Positions 28,531 through 36,341 of a DNA stretch of 64,000 bases are shown in pieces. A program made the position numbers and the translations under genes. Under the pieces are notes generated by a model that was not told the origin of the DNA, did no database searches, and saw only the letters and a program-made list of their open reading frames with translations. Each line of letters opens with the position of its first letter. The first letter of the stretch is position 1. The stretch comes from an uncultured Acetobacteraceae bacterium (GTDB taxonomy: Bacteria; Pseudomonadota; Alphaproteobacteria; Acetobacterales; Acetobacteraceae), in NCBI GenBank assembly GCA_946476985.1, contig CAMKWS010000003.1:62001-126000 (forward strand). The letters are read 5' to 3'.

Positions 28531-28567
28531 GCATGCCGTGATGTCATGTAAAAACATCACGGCATGC
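28531..28567. terminator. Perfect 14-bp-arm inverted repeat between convergent genes
   Basis: GCATGCCGTGATGT (28531-28544) and its exact complement (28554-28567) surround a 9-base loop. It lies between the ClC gene and the convergent WD40 gene, so a bidirectional transcription end is likely. Neither side has a proper T-run, which is unusual for an intrinsic terminator. Confidence 0.5.
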
Positions 28568-28585
28568 AAACAGGCTGTATCCCTC

Positions 28586-29662
28586 TTAACTCTGTGCAGA
28601 GAGATCTACCGCCCCCACATACCCCTCTTCTGTCCCGAAAATGACAGCTCCTCCTTGAGGGGTAAACGCAATAGACGTCACAGCTCCACGAGCCACACCG
28701 CCGCTACGCTGCCCATTACATAGCGGAAGAATACGGTCATTCCCCGAGGTAGCGGCTGTCTCAGCAATTTCAGCTAATAGGACAGTGCCATCTTCAAAAC
28801 CAATGGCAAGAATATCTTCCTGCGGGTGGGCACAGACACATGTCACAAAAAGCCCCGGCAGACGGGCAAGCTCCATAGGGGCTTTGCCCATCGGCCCACC
28901 CCCAAAAAACGGCCATAATACCGCGGCATCAGCCCCGGATGTCGCCAACCAACGACCTGTCCGTGTAAAGCTAAGCGACCCAATTTTACGAGGATAACCG
29001 CTCATCCGCATATTATGTGCATCAGAGAGGCGCCAGCCATGCAGTTCGTTTTCCTGCATGCTCGTTACTAAAGCTTCACCACCAGGATGAATACATAACC
29101 CTGTATGGCTACCCTTCCATTCCAATGAACGCACCGTGGCATCTTTTGACTGCACGTACCACAGCGACACACCATTATAATGGGACGCTGCAAGGCGTTT
29201 GCCTTTTGCATCAAAGCTCAAACCACTTAATGCTGAAGGATGCTCCAACAATTTCAATGGTTCAGCCCCATCAGCTGCATACAAGCGCACTTCTTTTTTG
29301 CTCGCACAGGCCCAATGGGTTGACGTACTTGCAAGGCAATCCACCCAGCCAGAGCCTTTATAACGCTCTGCGAGTGTACCATCAGAAGCAATCTCCACCA
29401 CGCGGCCATCTTCACCACCGCTGAGGAAGCTTTGCGCACCACAAGCTTGGGTAAAAGAAATTGCCCCATCATGCACTGGCACAACACGCCAAGCATCCGC
29501 TTTCCGCACCTCATCCCGATGGATGAGAATTACCTCCCCATCCATCGTCTGCGCAGCAAGTGTCTCACCATCCCGCGTGACACTTACAGCTGTAATCGGC
29601 GCCTCAAAGCAACGCTCTGCACCACGGCTTTGCAGTAATGTTTTGCTTAACGGATTACTCAT
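28586..29662 (-). CDS. WD40 repeat protein linked to CobW GTPase
   Basis: A 358-residue protein built of WD40-like repeats (blades near ITAVSVTRDGETLAAQ, LSGLSFDAKGKRLAAS, IGSLSFTRTGRWLATS and VTSIAFTPQGGAVIFG), which should fold as one beta-propeller. No signal peptide or membrane segment is seen. Its start overlaps the CobW stop (ATGA) with GAAGGA 10 bases upstream, so it is translationally coupled to the metal chaperone. WD40 proteins next to COG0523 GTPases occur in other alphaproteobacteria. It probably serves as an interaction platform; the partner is unknown. Confidence 0.85.
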   Translation of the reverse strand: MSNPLSKTLLQSRGAERCFEAPITAVSVTRDGETLAAQTMDGEVILIHRDEVRKADAWRVVPVHDGAISFTQACGAQSFLSGGEDGRVVEIASDGTLAERYKGSGWVDCLASTSTHWACASKKEVRLYAADGAEPLKLLEHPSALSGLSFDAKGKRLAASHYNGVSLWYVQSKDATVRSLEWKGSHTGLCIHPGGEALVTSMQENELHGWRLSDAHNMRMSGYPRKIGSLSFTRTGRWLATSGADAAVLWPFFGGGPMGKAPMELARLPGLFVTCVCAHPQEDILAIGFEDGTVLLAEIAETAATSGNDRILPLCNGQRSGGVARGAVTSIAFTPQGGAVIFGTEEGYVGAVDLSAQS

Positions 29663-30732
29663 ACAGCGACGCATCCTTCAAAACCACGCTGTAACTGTGC
29701 TCGGTCAAGCTTACGACCAATGAACACAATACGAGATTGCGCCGCTTCACCAGCTTTTGCCTCACCGATGAAATCGCCATCTGCCATCATATGCACAGCT
29801 TGGAAGGCAAAACGGCGAGCCTCTCCTTTAAAGTGCAAAATACCTTTTGCCCGGAGAATATCTGGCCCCTGTTCCTGCAAAACAAGGCCAATCCACGCCT
29901 GAAAACGCTCTTGGTCCAACGGCTCCTTTACAATGAAGGAATGGCTCGTCACATCCTCACTATGAGCATGATGATGCCCCCCCGGCCCGTGTGCATGATG
30001 GCCGTGGTGGTGGTCATGGTCATGCCCATGATCGTGATCGTGATCGTGATCGTGATCGTGGCTATGATGCTCCTCGTCTTCAAGGAAGTCCGGCATCGTT
30101 GTCAGCGCACGATTTAGGTCAAATCCACCACGGTTTAAGATAGCCTCAAGCGCTATCTTCCCGCGTTCAGCACGATGAATATGAGCAACATTATTAATCG
30201 CCCGCAACTTTGCTTCTACCGCTGTAAGAGCATCCCCCTCCAGCAAGTCGCACTTATTCAGTACCAGCACATCTGCAAACGCAACCTGATTTACCGCCTC
30301 ATCGCTTTCTTTCAGTGTCTGCACAACATTATATGCGTCCACCACCGTAACGACGGCATCAAGCTTCGCTTTTTCACGAATCCCTTCATCGACAAAAAAT
30401 GTCTGAGCCACAGGTGCGGGGTCAGCAAGGCCGGTTGTTTCAACAATAATGCCATCAAACCGCCCACGGCGCCGCAGCAAACGTCCTAAAATACGAATAA
30501 GGTCGCCTCGCACGGTACAGCATATACAACCGTTATTCATTTCAAAGACTTCTTCATCAGCATCGACAACCAAGTCGTTATCAATGCCTAACTCGCCGAA
30601 TTCATTCACCACAACGGCATAATTCCGCCCGTGATCCGCTGTAAGGATATAATTCAAAAGAGTTGTTTTCCCGGCCCCTAAAAAGCCTGTCAAAACTGTA
30701 ACAGGGATTTTATGATCCTGCGTCTCTGCCAT
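29659..30732 (-). CDS. CobW/COG0523 family GTP-dependent metal chaperone, His-rich
   Basis: A 357-residue GTPase. Walker A is TGFLGAGKTTLLN, the metal-binding CXCC motif is in NGCICCTVRGDL, and NKCD is the G4 motif. Between the G domain and the CobW C-terminal domain is a loop of about 40 residues made mainly of HD and HG pairs, consistent with zinc binding. COG0523 proteins of this form deliver metal to client proteins under zinc limitation. The ATG at 30732 has AAGGA 9 bases upstream; an ATG at 30741 has the SD too close. It overlaps the WD40 gene. Confidence 0.92.
   Translation of the reverse strand: MAETQDHKIPVTVLTGFLGAGKTTLLNYILTADHGRNYAVVVNEFGELGIDNDLVVDADEEVFEMNNGCICCTVRGDLIRILGRLLRRRGRFDGIIVETTGLADPAPVAQTFFVDEGIREKAKLDAVVTVVDAYNVVQTLKESDEAVNQVAFADVLVLNKCDLLEGDALTAVEAKLRAINNVAHIHRAERGKIALEAILNRGGFDLNRALTTMPDFLEDEEHHSHDHDHDHDHDHGHDHDHHHGHHAHGPGGHHHAHSEDVTSHSFIVKEPLDQERFQAWIGLVLQEQGPDILRAKGILHFKGEARRFAFQAVHMMADGDFIGEAKAGEAAQSRIVFIGRKLDRAQLQRGFEGCVAV
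30031..30060 (-). repeat. Hexanucleotide tandem repeat encoding His-Asp
   Basis: Five perfect copies of ATCGTG (plus-strand reading) encode alternating His-Asp in the CobW metal loop. Because the unit is six bases, slippage would change the loop by whole dipeptides without a frameshift. Confidence 0.9.
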
Positions 30733-30805
30733 GGGGTGCATCCTTCTTTCTTACAATCCATTTAATATAACCCCTAAGCCCCCTAAAAAACAAAAGCCAA
30801 AAAGG

Positions 30806-30824
30806 ATGGTTGCATGACAACCAT
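30806..30824. promoter_or_regulatory. Palindrome overlapping a promoter -35
   Basis: ATGGTTG, five bases (CATGA), CAACCAT: a perfect 7-5-7 palindrome. It contains the TTGCAT -35 of the promoter at 30810-30838, so a protein bound here would block that promoter. It lies 74 bp upstream of the divergent cobW start and could control both directions. Confidence 0.4.
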
Positions 30825-30838
30825 ATTAGGTTTCTTAT
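30810..30838 (+). promoter_or_regulatory. Sigma70-like promoter for the structured RNA / aldo-keto reductase
   Basis: TTGCAT (30810-30815), 17 bases, TCTTAT (30833-30838). The predicted start of transcription, near 30845, coincides with the first strand of the closing stem of the downstream structured RNA. Confidence 0.4.
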
Positions 30839-30844
30839 GTAAGG

Positions 30845-31006
30845 AGGTTCGCAAGGGCTGTTTTTGAGTCTTTGCCCTGCTTAGCCTGTTCTATCTGCCT
30901 CGCCTAAATGTAGGGAAGGAGACGCAACAGCAGCTAGGCCAGTGCCCTACCTTCCCTCCTATAGGCAGTAGGCAACGCTGAAAGATGGACGAACCCTCAC
31001 TTTTTT
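30845..31006 (+). ncRNA. Putative structured RNA (6S-like small RNA or leader)
   Basis: About 160 bases with a coherent fold. The closing stem GGTTCG (30846-30851) pairs with CGAACC (30990-30995). A side hairpin is AGGGC (30854-30858) with GCCCT (30874-30878). The long arm has CTGCCT (30895-30900) with AGGCAG (30963-30968) and AGGGAAGG (30912-30919) with CCTTCCCT (30950-30957). It ends in six T (31001-31006). A promoter fits its 5' end. The size and interrupted long-arm shape recall 6S RNA, but no recognised consensus was matched. It could instead be a regulatory leader of the aldo/keto reductase gene, which starts 17 bp later. Confidence 0.35.
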
Positions 31007-31022
31007 GATGGAGACGGACTTC

Positions 31023-32012
31023 ATGGATGCAAATACCATTCTCATCCCCGGTTTCGATAAACCTGTATCACGTGTCGCCCTTGGCACATGGGCCATTGGC
31101 GGCTGGATGTGGGGCGGCCCAGATGATGACAATGCCGTCCGCACAATTCACCGTGCAATTGACGAAGGCGTAGACCTCATCGATACAGCACCGGTCTATG
31201 GTTTTGGCCATTCTGAAGAAGTTGTTGGCCGCGCCCTAGCAGAAAAACCACATCAAGCTTTTATCGCCACAAAACTGGCCCTTGATTGGGGAGAGGACAA
31301 CAAACCTTTCCGTAATTCCAGCCCTGCACGTATCCGCAAAGAGGTAGAAGACTCCCTCCGCCGCCTGCGTGTCGAAACGATTGATCTCGAGCAGGTTCAT
31401 TGGCCAGACCCACATACCCCCATTGATGACACCGCACGTGAGCTACAAAAGCTCCACCAAGAAGGGAAAATCCGTGCCCTTGGTGTCAGCAACTACTCAC
31501 CGGAGCAAATGGACATCTTCCGTGAGGTTGCTCCTCTCGCATCTGTTCAATCTCCATATAACATTTTTGAACGTGAGATTGAAAAAGACGTCCTGCCTTA
31601 TGCTAAGGCCCACAACCTCGTACTCCTCGCTTATGGGCCACTCTGCCGTGGGTTGCTCACCGGCAAGATGACAGCCGAGACCACCTTCCCCGAGACAGAC
31701 CTGCGCGCAAGCGATCCTAAGTTCCAGCCAGAACATTTTAAGAACTATCTTAATGCTGTTGATGAGCTGAAACATATTGCAGATCGCCATGGCAAATCTC
31801 TCATGGTTCTTGCAATCCGCTGGGTTCTTGACCAAGGCCCAACCATTGCTCTTTGGGGGGCACGTAAGCCTGAGCAAATTAACGGTGTGGCAGACGTGTT
31901 CGGTTGGTCTCTCACCGAGCAAGACAAAAAGGACATTGAAGCCATTCTGACAAAATATGTTCCAACACCTATTGCGCCATCCTTCATGGCACCACCTGCA
32001 CGCACCCTTTAA
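31023..32012 (+). CDS. Aldo/keto reductase
   Basis: A 329-residue NADPH-dependent TIM-barrel oxidoreductase of the AKR superfamily. The catalytic tetrad is visible: Asp in LIDTAPVYGFG with its Tyr, Lys in ATKLALDW, and His in QVHWPDP. GVSNYSPEQM is the typical strand after the His. The substrate is unknown; related acetic acid bacterial enzymes reduce aldehydes or sugars. The ATG at 31023 has GGAGACGG 7-10 bases upstream. Earlier TTG/ATG codons at 31005-31008 overlap the T-run of the upstream RNA. A strong hairpin follows. Confidence 0.92.
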   Translation: MDANTILIPGFDKPVSRVALGTWAIGGWMWGGPDDDNAVRTIHRAIDEGVDLIDTAPVYGFGHSEEVVGRALAEKPHQAFIATKLALDWGEDNKPFRNSSPARIRKEVEDSLRRLRVETIDLEQVHWPDPHTPIDDTARELQKLHQEGKIRALGVSNYSPEQMDIFREVAPLASVQSPYNIFEREIEKDVLPYAKAHNLVLLAYGPLCRGLLTGKMTAETTFPETDLRASDPKFQPEHFKNYLNAVDELKHIADRHGKSLMVLAIRWVLDQGPTIALWGARKPEQINGVADVFGWSLTEQDKKDIEAILTKYVPTPIAPSFMAPPARTL

Positions 32013-32034
32013 TTAGGTTGTATTGCATAAATAT

Positions 32035-32067
32035 GGGGCTTGTTTACACTCATCATAAACAAGCCCC
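32035..32067 (+). terminator. Hairpin after the aldo/keto reductase gene
   Basis: GGGGCTTGTTTA (32035-32046) and its exact complement (32056-32067) surround a 9-base loop. The tail is ACCTCTT rather than a strong T-run. It begins 22 bp after the stop. Confidence 0.75.
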
Positions 32068-32221
32068 ACCTCTTAAAACCACAAGCCACTCCACAGCCAA
32101 TTCGTCCTCTCCAAACTCCCTAAAAAATTCCTTTCCTTCTCAGAAGGAATCGACTTAATTTGCAGAAGGGGAGAACTTTTGCACCTGGCAGGAGCCATTT
32201 ACTGTGGACATAAGGACGGTC

Positions 32222-33148
32222 ATGACTACGGCGCGCATAAGCATTATCACACGACATTGCTTAGCAGCGTTAGCTGTCTCTCTCATCGCAAGCCATGCCT
32301 ACGGCACAGACAAACCGGCCAATGCGTCGCAGCCTCAATCGCAATCTCCTCTAACGGATGGACCGATCATCCCGTGGGGCTATAATGCGCATCTTCCTCC
32401 CTTTGCGAGTGAAAATTTCACAGTCTTCAACCGCCAAGATATCGCAGCCATTGCCCTGCGAGAATGGCGCCTTTTTGGCTCCCCCGTCGCAGACGAAGAC
32501 CCACACACCCTTCCTAATCCCTCTAGCAGTGCCCTCAAGCCTGAGCGCCTCCCTGGATTATGGCAACGTATTGGCGAATATTGGTGGCTTAGCCAGGACC
32601 CAGGCGAAGTCACTAGCGGCTGGACGGGCCGTACAAATGAGAAAGGCGAGCTTTTTTCCACCTCCGAGGATGGTAATTTTGCTTGGTCTGCTGCATTCAT
32701 TTCTTATGTAATGCGCATCGGCGGGGCGAATACTCGCTTCCCCTACTCCGCAAACCATTCTGCCTATATTAACGCAGCTGCCTCTGGCAAACATCCCGGT
32801 ATAAGAGCCCGTAACCCTGCCTCTTATGCTCCAAGAATTGGGGATGTTTTATGTGTTGGCCGTGGCCGCAGCCGAGCAATTACATATAAGATGCTCCCAA
32901 CGGACAACTTCTTCCCCGCTCATTGTGGCATTGTTGTTGCAGTAGACCAGCAAGGCCCGCCCTTCCAGCAGCAAATCAGCGTTGTCGGCGGCAATGTAAA
33001 TGATACCGTGGCTCTAACGCATGTTCCCACAGATAGTACCGGCCATGTGAGCGACCCCGAAGGCAATAGCTACGATACCCGATACCCTTGGTGTGCAATC
33101 CTCGCTCCCCGTTATACCGCAGCAAAAGACCCGGATAACGGGAAGTAA
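32222..33148 (+). CDS. DUF2272 domain-containing secreted protein
   Basis: A 308-residue protein with a signal peptide (residues 1-28, ending AYG) and one DUF2272 domain (about 75-300). Blocks are FAWSAAFISYVMRIGG, APRIGDVLCVGRG, PAHCGIVVAV and ISVVGGNVNDTVALTHV. The layout recalls NlpC/P60- and CHAP-type papain-like domains, but the position expected to carry the nucleophilic Cys is Ser (AWSAAF). A peptidoglycan-related role is possible, not shown. The ATG at 32222 has AAGGA 6-7 bases upstream; a GTG at 32204 is less likely. Confidence 0.85.
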   Translation: MTTARISIITRHCLAALAVSLIASHAYGTDKPANASQPQSQSPLTDGPIIPWGYNAHLPPFASENFTVFNRQDIAAIALREWRLFGSPVADEDPHTLPNPSSSALKPERLPGLWQRIGEYWWLSQDPGEVTSGWTGRTNEKGELFSTSEDGNFAWSAAFISYVMRIGGANTRFPYSANHSAYINAAASGKHPGIRARNPASYAPRIGDVLCVGRGRSRAITYKMLPTDNFFPAHCGIVVAVDQQGPPFQQQISVVGGNVNDTVALTHVPTDSTGHVSDPEGNSYDTRYPWCAILAPRYTAAKDPDNGK

Positions 33149-33182
33149 GATCACTCTAATCTTTTAAAGCTGCCCAAGCCCT

Positions 33183-33554
33183 TTACTTTACCGGCAAGCC
33201 ACATGCTTTCCAGCCTGTGCTTGCCCCCGGGGCGCTTTCAAAACCGTCCCCGATATTCGTCACATCACTATACCCTGCTGCCAATGCAAGATAGGCCGCT
33301 CTTTGCGAGCGCATACCACCACGACATATAAAAAAGAGTGGTGATGCCTTATCTGGCACTGCCTGCTCTAGCGCCTGCACAAACTCAGCTTCTTGCTCCA
33401 TACTCCACGTAAGTGGAACAAATTTCCGTCCAATACTCCCCGTATCCGGCTGACCAACTAAAGCCCACTCCTCTGGGGTGCGCACATCTACCAGCACAGC
33501 TTTTTCATCTTTTTGCAAAAAATCCCACGCTTCTTGTGCATTATTGGTTTTCAT
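33183..33554 (-). CDS. Rhodanese-like domain protein
   Basis: A 123-residue single rhodanese domain. The active-site loop is CRGGMRS with C77 as persulfide cysteine, preceded by LVDVRTPEEW and followed by NIGDGFE. Single-domain rhodaneses transfer sulfane sulfur to cyanide or thiol acceptors. The divergent neighbour 228 bp away encodes cysteine synthase, a loose functional link to sulfur metabolism. The length is slightly above average for this class. Confidence 0.92.
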   Translation of the reverse strand: MKTNNAQEAWDFLQKDEKAVLVDVRTPEEWALVGQPDTGSIGRKFVPLTWSMEQEAEFVQALEQAVPDKASPLFFICRGGMRSQRAAYLALAAGYSDVTNIGDGFESAPGASTGWKACGLPVK

Positions 33555-33781
33555 ATCATCCTCATTCGTTAAACTGCATATTCACTAATAGTAATGGGGG
33601 TATAACATTCCCTATCTTTTGGTCTCAACATTATTATGAGGGAACACTCACACCTGCCCCGCTTTCATCACCCTAAAATGGCAAAAAAATGGCACCTGCC
33701 TTCGCTTAATTTTTCTGTCTATCCCTCTTGGGCACCATTGATCTCTCTTTCACATAACATTTCACAAGGTGGATACCTCCT

Positions 33782-34822
33782 ATGCACAAGCTAGATGTCT
33801 CATCTCTTCCTTTCGTTAATCATGCTCATCCTCATGCCTCTATGATCGATGCTATCGGTAATACGCCACTTATTCGCCTCCACCATGCCTCAGAAAGCAC
33901 CGGTTGCAACATTTACGCCAAAGCCGAATTTATGAACCCCGGCGGCTCCGTAAAAGACCGTGCCGCCCTCTCCATTATCCAAGATGCTTTTGAAAAAGGG
34001 CTTCTTAAAAAAGGCGGCACTGTCGTTGAAGGAACCGCCGGTAATACAGGTATCGGCCTCACACTTGTGGCGCACGCTATGGGGTGTAAGGCCGTTATTG
34101 TAGTGCCCGAAACCCAAAGCCGTGAAAAGCTCGACTTCCTCCGCATGATCGGTGCAGACCTCCGCCTTGTCCCCGCAAAGCCGTACCGCGATCCCGGAAA
34201 TTATGTGCATGTATCCCGCCGTCTGGCTGAAGAAACAGGCGCTTTCTGGGCAAACCAGTTTGATAATATCGCTAATAGAGAAGCTCACCGCACCCACACC
34301 GCAGCTGAAATTTGGTCCCAACTTCAGGGTAAAGTTGATGCCTTTACCTGCTCATGCGGAACAGGTGGCACACTCGCAGGCACAGCACTCGGCCTTAGAG
34401 AACTAGCCACGCAATCTAATGTTAAAGCCCCCAATATTATCCTCGCCGACCCAGAAGGTTCTGGCCTCTATGGCTGGGTAACTCATAATGACCTCAGTAT
34501 TTCAGGCGGCTCTATTACCGAAGGTATTGGCCAATCTCGCGTTACAGCAAATTTGGAAGGCTCTGCCCCAGACCATGCAGAACGTATTCCTGATGCAGAA
34601 GCCCTAGAGCACATCTTCCAACTCACGATAGAAGAGGGCCTCTCTATCGGTGGGTCGTCCGGGATTAACGTTGCCTCCGCTGTACGCACTGCCCGCCGTC
34701 TTGGGCCTGGGCATAATATTGTCACGATCCTCAGCGATGGCGGGGCCCGTTATCAATCTAAGATTTTCAATCCTGATTTCTTACGCAGCAAAAACCTGCC
34801 AACGCCACCGTGGCTTCAATAA
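33782..34822 (+). CDS. cysK: Cysteine synthase (O-acetylserine sulfhydrylase), CysK-like
   Basis: A 346-residue PLP enzyme making cysteine from O-acetylserine and sulfide. The PLP lysine is K58 in NPGGSVKDRAA; the substrate loop EGTAGNTGIG and the phosphate-binding GTGGT loop follow in order. The length (346) and the N-terminal extension match the longer alphaproteobacterial form. A cystathionine beta-synthase-like role cannot be excluded by sequence alone. AAGGTGG lies 10 bases before the ATG. A strong terminator follows. Confidence 0.9.
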   Translation: MHKLDVSSLPFVNHAHPHASMIDAIGNTPLIRLHHASESTGCNIYAKAEFMNPGGSVKDRAALSIIQDAFEKGLLKKGGTVVEGTAGNTGIGLTLVAHAMGCKAVIVVPETQSREKLDFLRMIGADLRLVPAKPYRDPGNYVHVSRRLAEETGAFWANQFDNIANREAHRTHTAAEIWSQLQGKVDAFTCSCGTGGTLAGTALGLRELATQSNVKAPNIILADPEGSGLYGWVTHNDLSISGGSITEGIGQSRVTANLEGSAPDHAERIPDAEALEHIFQLTIEEGLSIGGSSGINVASAVRTARRLGPGHNIVTILSDGGARYQSKIFNPDFLRSKNLPTPPWLQ

Positions 34823-34835
34823 CCACACTCTTACA

Positions 34836-34863
34836 AAAAGGGCCTCTAGTGAGGCCCTTTTTT
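34836..34863. terminator. Bidirectional terminator between cysK and rsmB
   Basis: AAAAGGGCCTC (34836-34846), loop TAGT, GAGGCCCTTTT (34851-34861), then more T. The A-run and T-run on the two sides allow use by both convergent genes. Confidence 0.93.
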
Positions 34864-34887
34864 ATAATCTGTGATAGCTTTTGGCCC

Positions 34888-36207
34888 TTAAAGACGAATC
34901 AACCTCGCCGCAAAAAAGCCATCCATACCGCCCTGCGCTACACTCATGCCCGGATGCGTACGGAAATACCCCTCCGCCGTACGAGCGCGTGGTAATGCTG
35001 CGAGCTCTTCTTCAGTAAATGGCTCTAAGCGCCATTCCCCAGTTTCAAGCGCTTGGGCAATACGTTGCGGACCTTCTTCATCCTGCAAAGAACATACCGC
35101 ATAAAGTAACATTCCACCCGGCTTTAACATGCCACGAGCCGCTTCAATAAAGCGATCCTGCCCCTCAGCCAAGGCCGTAATATCCCGTGGGCGTTTATTC
35201 CACAACACATCTGGGTGACGCCGTAATGTACCTGTAGCAGAGCAAGGAGCATCTAATAACACGGCATCCAAAGGTTCTTGAGGTCTAAACCGTAGGGCAT
35301 CTCCCACTACAAGCTCAGCCTCAATCTGCAAACGCTCAAGATTCTCTTTAAGACGCCGTGCACGAGGTTTCTCACGCTCTACAGCAATCACCTTCGCCCC
35401 AGCACATACCAGCTGCGCTGTTTTACCCCCAGGGGCAGCGCATAAATCCGCCACGCGCAGCCCTTTAACATTCCCCATAAGGCGCACTGGCATCGCCGCA
35501 GCCATATCCTGCGCCCAAAATTCACCGGCCTCAAAGCCCGGCAATTCAGCCATTTTGGTACCTGCGGGGAAACGCACCGTGCCTGTTGGCAACACAACAC
35601 CGCCCTCTGGCGCTGCAACCCCCGGTTTCAGCGTAATATCCAGTGGAGCTTCTTGGTAGAACCCTTGTGTAATCGCACGAGCGCGCCGCCCCCATGCACT
35701 CCATAACCACGCAGGCACATCCAAGCGGGCTTCATCCAACCCTTCACGCAGACTCTCCCCCTCGCGAGCGATACGACGCAACACCGCATTTGCCAGCCCT
35801 GCGAAAGGAGAAAAACCACGCCGGTGCAGCAAATCTACAATCGTCCCCACAGCCGCATGAGGCGGGGTCTGCAAATGAACTAATTGCGCAATCCCCATCA
35901 ATAACGCACAACGCACAGCCTCTGGCGGTTGGCGGCGCAAGAGAGGCTGTACCAGCTCAGACATGCTCCCCCAATGGCGTAATGTCGCCGCTGCAAGACG
36001 GTGACCTGCCGCTCGGTCCCGCCCCTCACAACTACTACGGTCCAATGTAGTCTCTAACATGCGGCGATGTTCAATCACCCCACACACAATATCAAAAGCG
36101 AGATCACGCACGGGATCTGCATCACGAGAGATAGAAGCAGGACGGCGATTATTACGCCCACCACCACGGCGCGGCCGAGTAGGACGAGAGGAGGATGTTT
36201 TTGTCAT
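34888..36207 (-). CDS. rsmB: RsmB/NOP2/Sun family rRNA cytosine-C5 methyltransferase
   Basis: A 439-residue enzyme with an N-terminal NusB-like RNA-binding domain (about 35-170) and a C-terminal SAM-dependent methyltransferase domain. LCAAPGGKTAQL binds SAM. DAPCSATGT and the CSL motif (YAVCSLQDEEG) hold the two cysteines used for C5 methylation and release. This matches RsmB, which modifies C967 of 16S rRNA in E. coli. The N-terminal 28 residues are Arg-rich. Divergent from the PLPBP gene. Confidence 0.92.
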   Translation of the reverse strand: MTKTSSSRPTRPRRGGGRNNRRPASISRDADPVRDLAFDIVCGVIEHRRMLETTLDRSSCEGRDRAAGHRLAAATLRHWGSMSELVQPLLRRQPPEAVRCALLMGIAQLVHLQTPPHAAVGTIVDLLHRRGFSPFAGLANAVLRRIAREGESLREGLDEARLDVPAWLWSAWGRRARAITQGFYQEAPLDITLKPGVAAPEGGVVLPTGTVRFPAGTKMAELPGFEAGEFWAQDMAAAMPVRLMGNVKGLRVADLCAAPGGKTAQLVCAGAKVIAVEREKPRARRLKENLERLQIEAELVVGDALRFRPQEPLDAVLLDAPCSATGTLRRHPDVLWNKRPRDITALAEGQDRFIEAARGMLKPGGMLLYAVCSLQDEEGPQRIAQALETGEWRLEPFTEEELAALPRARTAEGYFRTHPGMSVAQGGMDGFFAARLIRL

Positions 36208-36341
36208 AGTTTGTTTTCAGAAGGCAGCGGACCGAAAGTCAAGCATGTTTTTTATCTAATCATCACTGTGCAACATGATATACTCCCCCATCACTCCCTT
36301 CATAACCGTCCCGTTTTTAAACATTTTGAAATTCTACACTC

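Noticed and set aside
30742-30780. Zur box upstream of cobW
   Set aside because: TTTAATATAAC resembles a half-site, but no symmetric second half was found.
30845-31006. Cobalamin, TPP or FMN riboswitch, SRP RNA, or RNase P RNA
   Set aside because: Both strands were checked by eye for the conserved cores (B12 box, TPP CTGAGA and following block, SRP GGAAGGAAGCAGC loop, RNase P GAGGAAAGTCC); none is present in the right order.
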